A stretch of DNA of 64,000 bases from Prevotella sp. (GTDB lineage: Bacteria; Bacteroidota; Bacteroidia; Bacteroidales; Bacteroidaceae). Shown here piece by piece: positions 47,426 through 56,625 of the stretch (its first letter is position 1; each line of letters starts with the position of its first letter). Position numbers and translations under genes: made by a program. The stretch covers positions 1-64,000 of the forward strand of contig JAHAZN010000035.1 in the NCBI GenBank assembly GCA_018385335.1. Reading direction: 5' to 3'. Under the pieces are notes generated by a model. It was not told the origin of the DNA, did no database searches, and saw only the letters and a list, made by a program, of their open reading frames with translations.

Positions 47426-48511
47426 CTATCTTCCACCTGTCATCAATCTTGTAAAACGAGGAAAACTTTTTTGAGCTAAGACATAAATTCCTATCCCTAA
47501 TCCTACGATAAGGAAAGGGATAGATAAATAACCTAAAATCATTGTCAACTCTGTCGGAGATTTGAAGAGGGTAGTCCAAATTTTCATGATGAGAGCAAGT
47601 GGCATTATGTGGTATGCATAAATGAAAAAAGAACTTCCAGACAACAAATCATTACATCTTATTTCCCCTTCTTGTATGCCCAAAGCTGTCCATGCAATAA
47701 TTGTAATTAAGCCAATGACAATGCCCAAATTATGTATTAAAAAGTGTGCTTCAACCTGATTGTACCACAAAATGGTAGCAATCGTAACGATTAATATATA
47801 AAGTAAGGTAAAAGGTAAACGTAAAGGTTGAAAAACTGAGACAAAGTTATGCTGATGAACAGCAAACCATGCACCAAATGAAAAAAAGAAGAATGCATCA
47901 CTGCTAAAACCTGTGATAGGACAGCATAATCCAAGATACCAGGAAATTGCAAGAAATGTGACACCTATAACTTTTAAATGTCTAACAAACAAATATACCA
48001 ACGGAGAAAAAAGGTCCACAACCATTAAATCACGAATAAACCAAAATTGATAACTAATAGGCATATAATCTCCTTTATCCCAAAATATACCAATCCAATC
48101 AGACACAGTATATTCAACTATCAATTTGTTTACTCCTGAAGTCATAGAGGACAGGAACGTTTGGGCTAAAAAGAATAAAGTTACAACAACAGTATTCCAT
48201 AACAAATAAGGAATCAGTAATGTATGAACTCGCCTTTCTAACTTCTTCTTATAGACCGAAAAAGAAAAATCTGTATGTATAAAAAACAAAAAACCTGACA
48301 TGAAGTAAAAAAGGGGAACGGCAATACGGGCTAATTCCTCGCTCACTATATAACGAAATATATCATGAATGGGAAATTGACCCTTTGCAGCCCAAAGTTG
48401 TCCTCCTATGTTTACTTCAGCAAGATTTGTGTGTATAAAAACAATGCCTATAATGAGAGGAAAACGTAAAAATTTAATGGTTTTTGATTGCAGTTCTTCG
48501 TTTTCTATCAT
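47426..48511 (-). CDS. Acyltransferase family 3 membrane protein
   Basis: Multi-TM with KFLRFPLIIGIVFIHTNL and PLFYFMSGFLFF motifs. Confidence 0.88.
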   Translation of the reverse strand: MIENEELQSKTIKFLRFPLIIGIVFIHTNLAEVNIGGQLWAAKGQFPIHDIFRYIVSEELARIAVPLFYFMSGFLFFIHTDFSFSVYKKKLERRVHTLLIPYLLWNTVVVTLFFLAQTFLSSMTSGVNKLIVEYTVSDWIGIFWDKGDYMPISYQFWFIRDLMVVDLFSPLVYLFVRHLKVIGVTFLAISWYLGLCCPITGFSSDAFFFFSFGAWFAVHQHNFVSVFQPLRLPFTLLYILIVTIATILWYNQVEAHFLIHNLGIVIGLITIIAWTALGIQEGEIRCNDLLSGSSFFIYAYHIMPLALIMKIWTTLFKSPTELTMILGYLSIPFLIVGLGIGIYVLAQKSFPRFTRLMTGGR

Positions 48512-48689
48512 AAAGATTTAACGTGAGTTTGATGAATTATAAGTCTATATCCAATTTTCTGTTTAGGGAGCAACAACTCTTGTATTCATCAATGTAAAGT
48601 GTGACTATTCTTACTCTAACAAAATTATATGACGTTCAAAGACTGTCACTGTTTCCAGAAACTTGCAAGTATGATGGCATTCCCCTACA

Positions 48690-49607
48690 CTACAACAACA
48701 AAGCTACGATGGGGATGGTGGCAATGGAGAGGAGGGTGGTGATAAAGGTGAGTTCGGTCATGAGCGTTGCATCCCTACCGTAGCGCAGACAAAAGATGGT
48801 GCCGAAGGTGGCTACGGGCATGGCGAGAATCACGGTGTTGACACTCACCACCAATGGGGCAAAGCCCAGGGCACTGCACAGGGGCAGAAGGAGCACAGGG
48901 AGAAAGAAGAGGCGGAGCATGGCTACGGAAAAGACTAAGCGGTTGCCAAGCATCTGACGCAATGGGAGCTGCCCCATGGAGGAGCCTATGATCATGAGGG
49001 CAGCTGGCACTGTGATGTTACCCACCATGGTGAGTGGGGTGGAGACGACATGAGACACATTGCTGATATCGAGCGCTACTATTGCCATGCCGAGATAGGC
49101 TGCCACCATCGAAGGACTGAGCAACACTCGCCAGCGAAAGGAGGAACGGAGACGTCCACCTGTGATGAGCACCCTGCCCACGGTGAACACCCACAGCGTG
49201 TTGACCACATTGAGGATGGCAGCATAGAACACCGCCTCATGACCAAACAGGGTAGCGACAACAGGATAGCCAATGAAACCGACATTGCCGAAGAGGAGGG
49301 CGAAACCGATGACCCCACGCTCGCTCTCGCTATGGGTAAGCACTCGGGAGAGGAGGATGGCGGCGCCGGTGAGCACTATATAACTCACCACACTAATGGC
49401 AAGGAGAGGAAGAATGAGTTCACGATCGGGCTGACTGTCGCCCATCGTAGAGGAGAGGATGAGCGCCGGAGAGGTGATATCGACAACGAGGGCTGAGAGT
49501 CGGCGGTCGAACTCACCACCCATATAACCCAGACGAGCAGCCACAAAGCCGAGACAAACGATGGCAAAGAGCATCGCCATCACTGAGATGTTATCCATTG
49601 CTGACAA
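48690..49607 (-). CDS. AEC (auxin efflux carrier-like) family transporter
   Basis: Ten-TM AEC pattern; FGNVGFIGYPVV. Confidence 0.87.
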   Translation of the reverse strand: MSAMDNISVMAMLFAIVCLGFVAARLGYMGGEFDRRLSALVVDITSPALILSSTMGDSQPDRELILPLLAISVVSYIVLTGAAILLSRVLTHSESERGVIGFALLFGNVGFIGYPVVATLFGHEAVFYAAILNVVNTLWVFTVGRVLITGGRLRSSFRWRVLLSPSMVAAYLGMAIVALDISNVSHVVSTPLTMVGNITVPAALMIIGSSMGQLPLRQMLGNRLVFSVAMLRLFFLPVLLLPLCSALGFAPLVVSVNTVILAMPVATFGTIFCLRYGRDATLMTELTFITTLLSIATIPIVALLL

Positions 49608-49625
49608 GTTAAATGATTAGTGGCT

Positions 49626-49633
49626 GCAAAGGT
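49626..49633 (-). promoter_or_regulatory. Candidate -7 box (TACCTTTG) for the AEC transporter
   Basis: TAnnTTTG on the minus strand about 20 nt upstream of 49607; position approximate to 1-2 nt. Confidence 0.5.
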
Positions 49634-49682
49634 AATAAAAAATAATGTGATGAGAATAGGGCTGAAGTCGGTTATTTTGATT

Positions 49683-49690
49683 ATTTTTGC
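49683..49690 (+). promoter_or_regulatory. Candidate -7 box (TATTTTTG) for the nitronate monooxygenase/FabK-like gene
   Basis: TAnnTTTG 30 nt upstream of ATG 49721. Confidence 0.55.
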
Positions 49691-49720
49691 AGCTGTATTA
49701 TCAATAAGGTAAGAAAAGAA

Positions 49721-50656
49721 ATGAAGAATAGAATCTGTGAACTCTTTGGTATCGACCGTCCCATTGTAGCGGGTGGCATGGTGTGGTGTAGCGGATGGCG
49801 TCTGGCCGCCGCAGTGAGTAATGCTGGTGGACTAGGGCTGCTCGGTGCTGGCTCTATGCACCCCGAGACGCTACAGGAGCATATTGCTCAGATGAAGAAG
49901 GCTACCACTAAGCCTTGGGGTGTGAATGTGCCACTTATGTATCCTGAGATAGACCGCCTCATCGACCTACTCATCGCTGAGGGTGTGAAGATAGTGTTCA
50001 CCTCAGCAGGCAGTCCGAAGAAATATACTGCCATGCTCCATGCTGCCGGTATCAAGGTGGCTCATGTAGTGTCGAGCTCTAAGTTTGCCAAGAAATGTGA
50101 GGAGGCTGGTGTTGATGCAGTGGTGGCTGAGGGCTTCGAGGCTGGCGGCCATAACGGGCGCGAGGAGACCACCACGCTGACGCTCATCCCACAGGTGCGA
50201 CGTGCCACCACCCTGCCCCTCATAGCTGCTGGCGGCATAGGCAGTGGCGAGGCGATGCTTGCCGTAGAAGCACTCGGTGCCGAGGGTGTGCAGATAGGTA
50301 CGCTCTTTGCCCTTAGCGAGGAGAGTTCAGCATCGGAAGCCTTTAAGCAGCGCTGTCTGCAGACCGAAGAGGGCGACACCATGCTCTGTCTGAAGAAGAT
50401 ATCCCCCACCCGACTGGTGAAAAACGAGCTCTACACCAAGATAGCACAGGCAGAGAGCGAGGGGGCCTCAGTGGAGACACTAAGACAACTGCTGGGACAG
50501 GCGGCCGCCAAACGTGGCATCTTTGAGGGCGACCTCGACGGTGGTGAACTGGAGATAGGTCAGATAGCCTCAGCCATCAATGAGATAGTTCCCGTGGCCA
50601 CCATAATGAAACGCCTCGACGAGGAGTATCTCCGCGCCAAGGCATTGCTTATATGA
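49721..50656 (+). CDS. Nitronate monooxygenase / FabK-like FMN-dependent TIM-barrel protein
   Basis: RPIVAGGMVWCSGWRLAAAVSNAGGLGLLGAGSM; EGFEAGGHNG; LPLIAAGGIGSGEAMLAVEALGAEGVQIGTLF. Confidence 0.9.
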   Translation: MKNRICELFGIDRPIVAGGMVWCSGWRLAAAVSNAGGLGLLGAGSMHPETLQEHIAQMKKATTKPWGVNVPLMYPEIDRLIDLLIAEGVKIVFTSAGSPKKYTAMLHAAGIKVAHVVSSSKFAKKCEEAGVDAVVAEGFEAGGHNGREETTTLTLIPQVRRATTLPLIAAGGIGSGEAMLAVEALGAEGVQIGTLFALSEESSASEAFKQRCLQTEEGDTMLCLKKISPTRLVKNELYTKIAQAESEGASVETLRQLLGQAAAKRGIFEGDLDGGELEIGQIASAINEIVPVATIMKRLDEEYLRAKALLI

Positions 50657-50677
50657 TAAGCCCCAAACATCATCTAC

Positions 50678-51193
50678 TCAGCGAATGCTGTCGGCCGAGG
50701 CTATCGGCTGATGGCATTTGACACGGTAGTTCCAATCAGTCCAATTGCTCACCTTTATGAGATTGAAAGAGGCAATGTCCTCGCGTGTCTCCCAGTCTTC
50801 AAAGATGCCTTTGAAACGTCTAATACGCCCCGACTGATAGAGTTCATAGTCTCGGATGACGATATGGTAGCCATCGTCGTAGTCGATATAGATTCGGCCA
50901 TTACGCACCTCCCAGTCGAACGAGGAGCGCACGATGCGGTTGGTGCGGGTGTTATAGTCAACCTCGGTGCCCCATCCGCCACGTGAGAAGTCGCCCTCTT
51001 GCACAAACTGTATCTCCGTATCCCACGAAGCATTGTCGTGATAGCGGTCAGCATAATAGTTGCCATAGATACTGCCCTGCCAGATACCATTCATATCATA
51101 AGCCTGTTCTACATCATCATCGGTACAGCTCTGCATCGTGACTGTAAGGGTGAGGATGATGATGAGTGTGAGATAGTCAGCTATTCGTTTCAT
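50678..51193 (-). CDS. Putative lipoprotein of unknown function
   Basis: MKRIADYLTLIIILTLTVTMQSC lipobox; beta-rich D/Y/R-rich body. Confidence 0.7.
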   Translation of the reverse strand: MKRIADYLTLIIILTLTVTMQSCTDDDVEQAYDMNGIWQGSIYGNYYADRYHDNASWDTEIQFVQEGDFSRGGWGTEVDYNTRTNRIVRSSFDWEVRNGRIYIDYDDGYHIVIRDYELYQSGRIRRFKGIFEDWETREDIASFNLIKVSNWTDWNYRVKCHQPIASADSIR

Positions 51194-51335
51194 AATACTC
51201 ATTCTTTTGTTATTAATTACTGTTGTCACTGCAAATATCGGCATTTTAGCTTCATTTAGCAATCTTTTTTTCCTACAAGATAATAGGGAATTCCCTACTG
51301 CTGTTTCTGTTTTTCTGTTTCAGTAGGGCTTTTCC

Positions 51336-52604
51336 TTATTTCTTGCCAAAGGAGTCGTCGATACGCAGGAAGGCGGTGACAACATAAGTGAGGACACAGG
51401 AGAGGACAACGATGATGAAGAACCACTGATAGCCCACCCACTCCTGCAGTGCGCCGGCAAAGAGTCCTGGTATCATCATCGAGAGCGCCATCAATGCCGT
51501 GCAAAGCGCATAGTGTGATGTCTTATGTTCACCTTGACTATAATATATAAGGTATAGCATATAGGCGGTGAAGCCAAAGCCATAACCAAACTGCTCAATG
51601 AAGACGCAGCAGTTGACAATGAGCAACTGTTGCGGTAATGCGAAACTGAGATAGACATAGACGAGGTCGGGCAGCGTGATGGCCATCACCATGGGCCAAA
51701 GCCACCGCTTCAGTCCGTTGCGCCCTGCCGCCAGTCCACCAAGGATGCCACCGAGCGTGAGTCCTACAACACCCACGGTACCCTGCACCAATCCATATTC
51801 GGCAGGCGAGAGTCCCAGACCGCCCTTGTGGACGGCATCGATGAGAAAAAGCGCCGACACCTTGGCAAGCAGTCCCTCGGGCATGCGATAGAAAAGCATG
51901 AAACAGAGACCTGCACATACCTGCGGTTTGCGGAAGAAGGTGACGACGGTGGATGCTAACTGACTGAACAGTTGGCGGATGCCCACCGCACTACGCTCCT
52001 CATCTTCTGACGGACGGGGCAACACGGCACCATGCCAGAGCCAGAGAGCAATGAAGAGACCGGCGAGAAAATAGAACATCAGCGACCATGAATAGCGCAC
52101 GTTGCGTGTGAGCACCTCAAGGTTGCCAGCAAGCATCACGAGCAGTCCCTGACCAAAGATGGTGGCTATGCGATAGAAGGTGGAGCGAATGCCCACAAAG
52201 AGTGCCTGACGATGACTGTCGAGGGCGAGCATATAGAACCCATCGGCGGCAATGTCGTGGGTGGCACTGCTGAAAGCCATCAGCCAAAAGAAACACAGCG
52301 AGCCCTGAAGCCACCACGAGGTGGGGATGGTGAATGCCACACCACCAAGGGCAGCACCAATGAGTAGTTGCATGCTCACTATCCACCAGCGTTTGGAGCG
52401 GAGCACATCGATAAATGGGCTCCAGAAGGGTTTGATGACCCACGGCAGATAGAGCCACGATGTGTAGAGCGTTATGTCGGTGTTGCTCAATCCCATGCGT
52501 TTATACATGATGAGCGAGATGATCATCACGGCGACATAGGGGATGCCTTCGGCAAAATAAAGGGTGGGCACCCAGGCCCAAGGGGAGGCAAAACGATGCT
52601 TCAT
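51336..52604 (-). CDS. MFS transporter, AmpG-like
   Basis: WVPTLYFAEGIPYVAVMIISLIMYKRMGLSN; 12-TM pattern. Confidence 0.88.
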   Translation of the reverse strand: MKHRFASPWAWVPTLYFAEGIPYVAVMIISLIMYKRMGLSNTDITLYTSWLYLPWVIKPFWSPFIDVLRSKRWWIVSMQLLIGAALGGVAFTIPTSWWLQGSLCFFWLMAFSSATHDIAADGFYMLALDSHRQALFVGIRSTFYRIATIFGQGLLVMLAGNLEVLTRNVRYSWSLMFYFLAGLFIALWLWHGAVLPRPSEDEERSAVGIRQLFSQLASTVVTFFRKPQVCAGLCFMLFYRMPEGLLAKVSALFLIDAVHKGGLGLSPAEYGLVQGTVGVVGLTLGGILGGLAAGRNGLKRWLWPMVMAITLPDLVYVYLSFALPQQLLIVNCCVFIEQFGYGFGFTAYMLYLIYYSQGEHKTSHYALCTALMALSMMIPGLFAGALQEWVGYQWFFIIVVLSCVLTYVVTAFLRIDDSFGKK

Positions 52605-52616
52605 GGAGAGAGGGAA

Positions 52617-55600
52617 TTAGTAGATGCTTTTTATTTGAGCGCCACGGTAATAGTGGAGCAGGATATCGTTGTAGGGATAGCCCTGCTCTCCCATCACAGC
52701 TGCTCCTATCTGACAGAGGCCGACACCATGTCCCCACCCTGCTCCGAGGAGTACAAAGCGCTGGGGCACCCCATTATCCATCTCCCCCTTATCTACAACA
52801 AATGCACTGCTATAGAGATGGGTCTGACTGAGCGTACGGCGTATCTCGAGCTCCTTACCTATGGTGAGCGTTTTCTTGCTACCCACAATCTTGAGTTTGC
52901 TGATACGCCCACTCTTACCACGCTCTACTGCCACAAGGTCGAGGATGGCGCCAAAGTCGTCTTTCTGCTTCTCACTGATGAGCTGCGAGAGTTCCTCCTG
53001 GGTGTACTCCACACGCCAGCGATAGAAATCTACCGTCTCCTGATCGTAGTCGTTGAGCACCTGTGAGAGGATGCGATGGTCGCGCGTATGACAGAAGGCA
53101 TCGGGGGTACTGCGTATCCATGCCTCGGCCTCAGCCTCGGTCATCGGACGGAGGGGAGAAGAGGACGCCATGTCTCTCACAGCAAGCAGATAGGGCTTGC
53201 TGGTGTCTTCCCAGCAATACTGATATTCCTCGGTGATGCCGCCACAACACTTAGAGAAACGTGCATCGCATATCTCATCGCCATCCACGAGAATCTGTCC
53301 ACGGGTGGAGGCCACTGCATCGCGGGCTGCACGCCCCACCTGCTTGGTAATGCCCTGATAGCGCTGGCAGTGGTCGTCGGCACAGACATCGAAAAGGGTG
53401 TGGTCCTCGCGGTCGTACCAGCGGATGAGCTCATCATCTTTCTTCACAAACGAGAAGAAGCTGTTTTGCTCCTGATGATGAGCTCGGCGGCGCTCCATCT
53501 GTGCCAGCAGCCACGAACGGGAGATGACAGCATGGGCCTTGAGCAGTTCCATCGATGAGGTGGCACTCATCTCGCTTGAGATGACACTCATGAGATAATC
53601 CTCTACGGGCAACTGATTGATGGCTATCAGGCGATCGGCATCGACAACGAGTTTCAGCATACCGCTGAACACCTGTGTCTCCTTGCGCTCCCAATGGAAA
53701 TTGATGCCGATAGTCACGTCTTTCAGCGAGAAGGAGGCGTGCTTCGTCTGGGGCACAAAGGTGAGCTCGCGATAGTGGTTGCCGTTCCACAGAATGCCAC
53801 CCTCGGAGAATGCCACCTCCTGCCCACCGGTAATCACGTCGCCCTTAGCCATATAGGGGGCATTGAGAGTGAACGAGATGCGCTCAGCACTCACAATACC
53901 CACCTTCACCTCGGGCTCGTTCTCATAACTGAGCACGGCCTTCTCTGCCTCTTTGTTACTGTGGGCGATGTTGACGAGATGCTCCTCCACCATGCCCATC
54001 TGCTCCTGGCTGATAGCCACCTCGCGCAGGATGTCGAGAGCGTGTTGCGGGGTGATGCGCTCAAAGTCGGATCTTCTAGGAAGGATAAAGAGGCCTGCCA
54101 TATCGAGCGCACCAGGACTCACCAACAGACGATGCTCATCGTCGGCATAATAGCAGTCAGGGCGGTGCTTTCCACGGGGGAAGATAACAGCAAGATGAGT
54201 GTCTTGGGGCTCCTCGCTTCCAAGGTTCGACTTGCTCATATCAGGACAGGCGCCACGCCATGCCACAATATTAAGCATGGGTTCGCTGTCGCCAGAGAGC
54301 GTAGGAAGGGTCTTATATACAAGGGAGAAGAGTTGTATCCACTGCTCACGCTCACGTGCAGCGATGAGCAGTGCAGGACAGGGATAGTCGGTGACGGTAT
54401 AGATCCCCTCGCCTGCCGATGGCACCACCAAGGGGGTGAGACTACGACTTAATCGCTGCCACGACGACTGAAGGGGGAGCATGCCACTTGTGCCGGCCTG
54501 GAGGTGGGCATGGTCGGGAGCAGAGGCACCACACTTAGGACCATTGTAGAACACCATAAGGTCGGGATAGTCGGTGAGCAACTGATATATCTCATCGAAA
54601 CAGAGGTCGGCACGCTGGGGAACATGAACCTCCTTGACGATGGTGAAATGGATAGGGAGGATGGGGAACGGATTGACCAACAATTCAAAACCACCATAAA
54701 GCACTTTCTTCATCTGCTCTGCAGGACGGTTACTCTCACAGAGGAAACAGGGACGATTGGCCAGACTCTGCTTATCCACAGAGGCGCCTGTAGAGACGAT
54801 GCGCGCGGGGTTGTGCTGAGCTGCTATGGTAAGCGTATCTAAGGCTAAGGGCTTGGTCTCCACCTGCTGAAGGTCGCGGTAGCGGGTGCGGGCCGACTCC
54901 CACTGCTCCAACTGCCGGTTGAAGAAGCGTTGCAGCGAACTGTCGGTCATGATATCTTCCTTGCCCATGCGCATTTGGCGACGGGCGGAAATCTCCAACG
55001 TACGCAGACGATCTTTATAGAGATTGTTGGCGTTCTGCTTCTCCACGGAGAGACGCGCATCGCTATTGCCCTCCCAACGGCGGCAGAGATATAGCTCATC
55101 ATAGATGCGGCCTATGCGGTAACGGCGAGAGAAGATAAGTCCAAGGGCATAGTCTTCACCATAGCTTGTATTAGGAAACTGTATCTGTCGGAGCAGAGGG
55201 GTGAAAAATGCACGTGGAGCTCCCAACCCATTGATACGCAAGGCATTGTTAGGACCATTCTCATCGGTCCATTCCTTATGAGCTATCAGTCCGGGAGGCA
55301 GGGTACCGAGTTCAAAGTCGCACATCCTATAACTACCTATCACCATGGCTGACCGCTGCTGATGGAAAGCATCGACAATGGCCTGGAGGGTGTGGGGCGA
55401 ACTGTAGAGATCGTCGCTATCCAACTGCACAGCAAAGCGTCCGCAGTGCTCGTGGTTGACAGCCATGTTCCAGCATCCGCCTATGCCAAGGTCGTGGCGC
55501 GTGGGGATGAGATGAATGAGGCGCTGCTCGCCTGCCTCAGCCACAAGATTGCGGAGGAGTTCTGTGGTGCCATCGTCGGAGAGATTATCTACCACGATGA

Positions 55601-56444
55601 CGTTGTAGTCGAAGGTGGTCTGCTGCGCAAGGGCACTGCGTACAGCATCGGCAATGGTGCGCACACGGTTGCGAACGGGGATGATGACCGAAGCCTCAAC
55701 GGGGAAGTCCTGCTCGTTGAAGTCGGGACATGAATAAGAAGTGGTATCTACTAGGGCACCGATGGCCTCGAGATGCGACGTCACCACACGCTCCATCTCC
55801 TGCTGAACCTCAACGTTGGAGGGGTTGACATAATCAAACTGCTTCTCACCGCTCGCACGCAGGTCGGTCTCTTCCTCGGTATAGAGATACTCGTTGAGAT
55901 GAAAGATGGTACCCTTGCGGCTGAGATAGAGACGCAGGTCGTACCAGGCAGCATAACGCCAACTGCGATCTTTACTCTCGCTCACATAGTTGCGCAAAAG
56001 TTGGGTATCAAAGAGAATGGCTGAACCGAAGTCGAAATCGTCGCGCACACTGCCCTCCTGATAGTCAATGACGGGATGACGGCTCAGTTCTCCTGCCGCC
56101 AACGTGTAATGGTCGCTATAAACCATAGCCGCATTGGCATCGGAGGCAACACGCAGAAAACGTTCAAGCGCTGACATACCAAATTGCACACCGCCCAATT
56201 TCATACATACCAGCGTGTAGTCGGCATCGGCATAAAGGGCTATGCTTCTGAGGGTATCACTCGAACGGAGATGGTCGATAACTATCAACGAACAGTCTTC
56301 GGGAACACTCGACGCTTGCGAAAAACTGGCATCGACTAACAAATGGATATGCTGAACGGTCTTGCTCTGACGCAAATCGGCAAGCATCGCATCCAGATAT
56401 TGTAAATCGGCACAAGGCACAAAACAATCTATCTTTTCTCTCAT
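52617..56444 (-). CDS. Multidomain protein: glycosyltransferase family 2, DUF4922 (HIT-like) and SpoIID/LytB domains
   Basis: 1275 aa from MREKIDCFVPCADLQ; GT2 ASVIIPVRNRVRTIADAVRSALAQQ...VQLDSDDLY; HIT-like GPKCGASAPDHAHLQAG; SpoIID GAGWGHGVGLCQIGAAVMGEQG. Confidence 0.9.
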   Translation of the reverse strand: MREKIDCFVPCADLQYLDAMLADLRQSKTVQHIHLLVDASFSQASSVPEDCSLIVIDHLRSSDTLRSIALYADADYTLVCMKLGGVQFGMSALERFLRVASDANAAMVYSDHYTLAAGELSRHPVIDYQEGSVRDDFDFGSAILFDTQLLRNYVSESKDRSWRYAAWYDLRLYLSRKGTIFHLNEYLYTEEETDLRASGEKQFDYVNPSNVEVQQEMERVVTSHLEAIGALVDTTSYSCPDFNEQDFPVEASVIIPVRNRVRTIADAVRSALAQQTTFDYNVIVVDNLSDDGTTELLRNLVAEAGEQRLIHLIPTRHDLGIGGCWNMAVNHEHCGRFAVQLDSDDLYSSPHTLQAIVDAFHQQRSAMVIGSYRMCDFELGTLPPGLIAHKEWTDENGPNNALRINGLGAPRAFFTPLLRQIQFPNTSYGEDYALGLIFSRRYRIGRIYDELYLCRRWEGNSDARLSVEKQNANNLYKDRLRTLEISARRQMRMGKEDIMTDSSLQRFFNRQLEQWESARTRYRDLQQVETKPLALDTLTIAAQHNPARIVSTGASVDKQSLANRPCFLCESNRPAEQMKKVLYGGFELLVNPFPILPIHFTIVKEVHVPQRADLCFDEIYQLLTDYPDLMVFYNGPKCGASAPDHAHLQAGTSGMLPLQSSWQRLSRSLTPLVVPSAGEGIYTVTDYPCPALLIAAREREQWIQLFSLVYKTLPTLSGDSEPMLNIVAWRGACPDMSKSNLGSEEPQDTHLAVIFPRGKHRPDCYYADDEHRLLVSPGALDMAGLFILPRRSDFERITPQHALDILREVAISQEQMGMVEEHLVNIAHSNKEAEKAVLSYENEPEVKVGIVSAERISFTLNAPYMAKGDVITGGQEVAFSEGGILWNGNHYRELTFVPQTKHASFSLKDVTIGINFHWERKETQVFSGMLKLVVDADRLIAINQLPVEDYLMSVISSEMSATSSMELLKAHAVISRSWLLAQMERRRAHHQEQNSFFSFVKKDDELIRWYDREDHTLFDVCADDHCQRYQGITKQVGRAARDAVASTRGQILVDGDEICDARFSKCCGGITEEYQYCWEDTSKPYLLAVRDMASSSPLRPMTEAEAEAWIRSTPDAFCHTRDHRILSQVLNDYDQETVDFYRWRVEYTQEELSQLISEKQKDDFGAILDLVAVERGKSGRISKLKIVGSKKTLTIGKELEIRRTLSQTHLYSSAFVVDKGEMDNGVPQRFVLLGAGWGHGVGLCQIGAAVMGEQGYPYNDILLHYYRGAQIKSIY

Positions 56445-56491
56445 GAGTTGAAATAGTGGGATAATGATAAAAAAGGTTATTCTAATACTTG

Positions 56492-56499
56492 CAAAGGTA
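56492..56499 (-). promoter_or_regulatory. Candidate -7 box (TACCTTTG) for the GT2-DUF4922-SpoIID gene
   Basis: TAnnTTTG on the minus strand about 48 nt upstream of ATG 56444. Confidence 0.55.
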
Positions 56500-56594
56500 A
56501 TAAATATTTTTCTATCCACTTCAGTAGAAGAGGTCTTTTTCCTATCAGCAGGCATTTTTCGCCCTGTGTTGTTTCGTATTTCGAGAAAAACAAG

Positions 56595-56602
56595 TAAATT
56601 TG
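56595..56602 (+). promoter_or_regulatory. Candidate -7 box (TAAATTTG) for rlmN
   Basis: TAnnTTTG about 24 nt upstream of ATG 56626. Confidence 0.6.
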
Positions 56603-56625
56603 CAAATAATTGCATAAAAAGAGAA

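Noticed and set aside
52617-53800. SpoIID domain as evidence of sporulation
   Set aside because: SpoIID/LytB domains occur in non-sporulating bacteria, and no other sporulation genes are present here.
53694-54452. 252-aa plus-strand ORF
   Set aside because: Antisense to the GT2-DUF4922-SpoIID gene, no domain.
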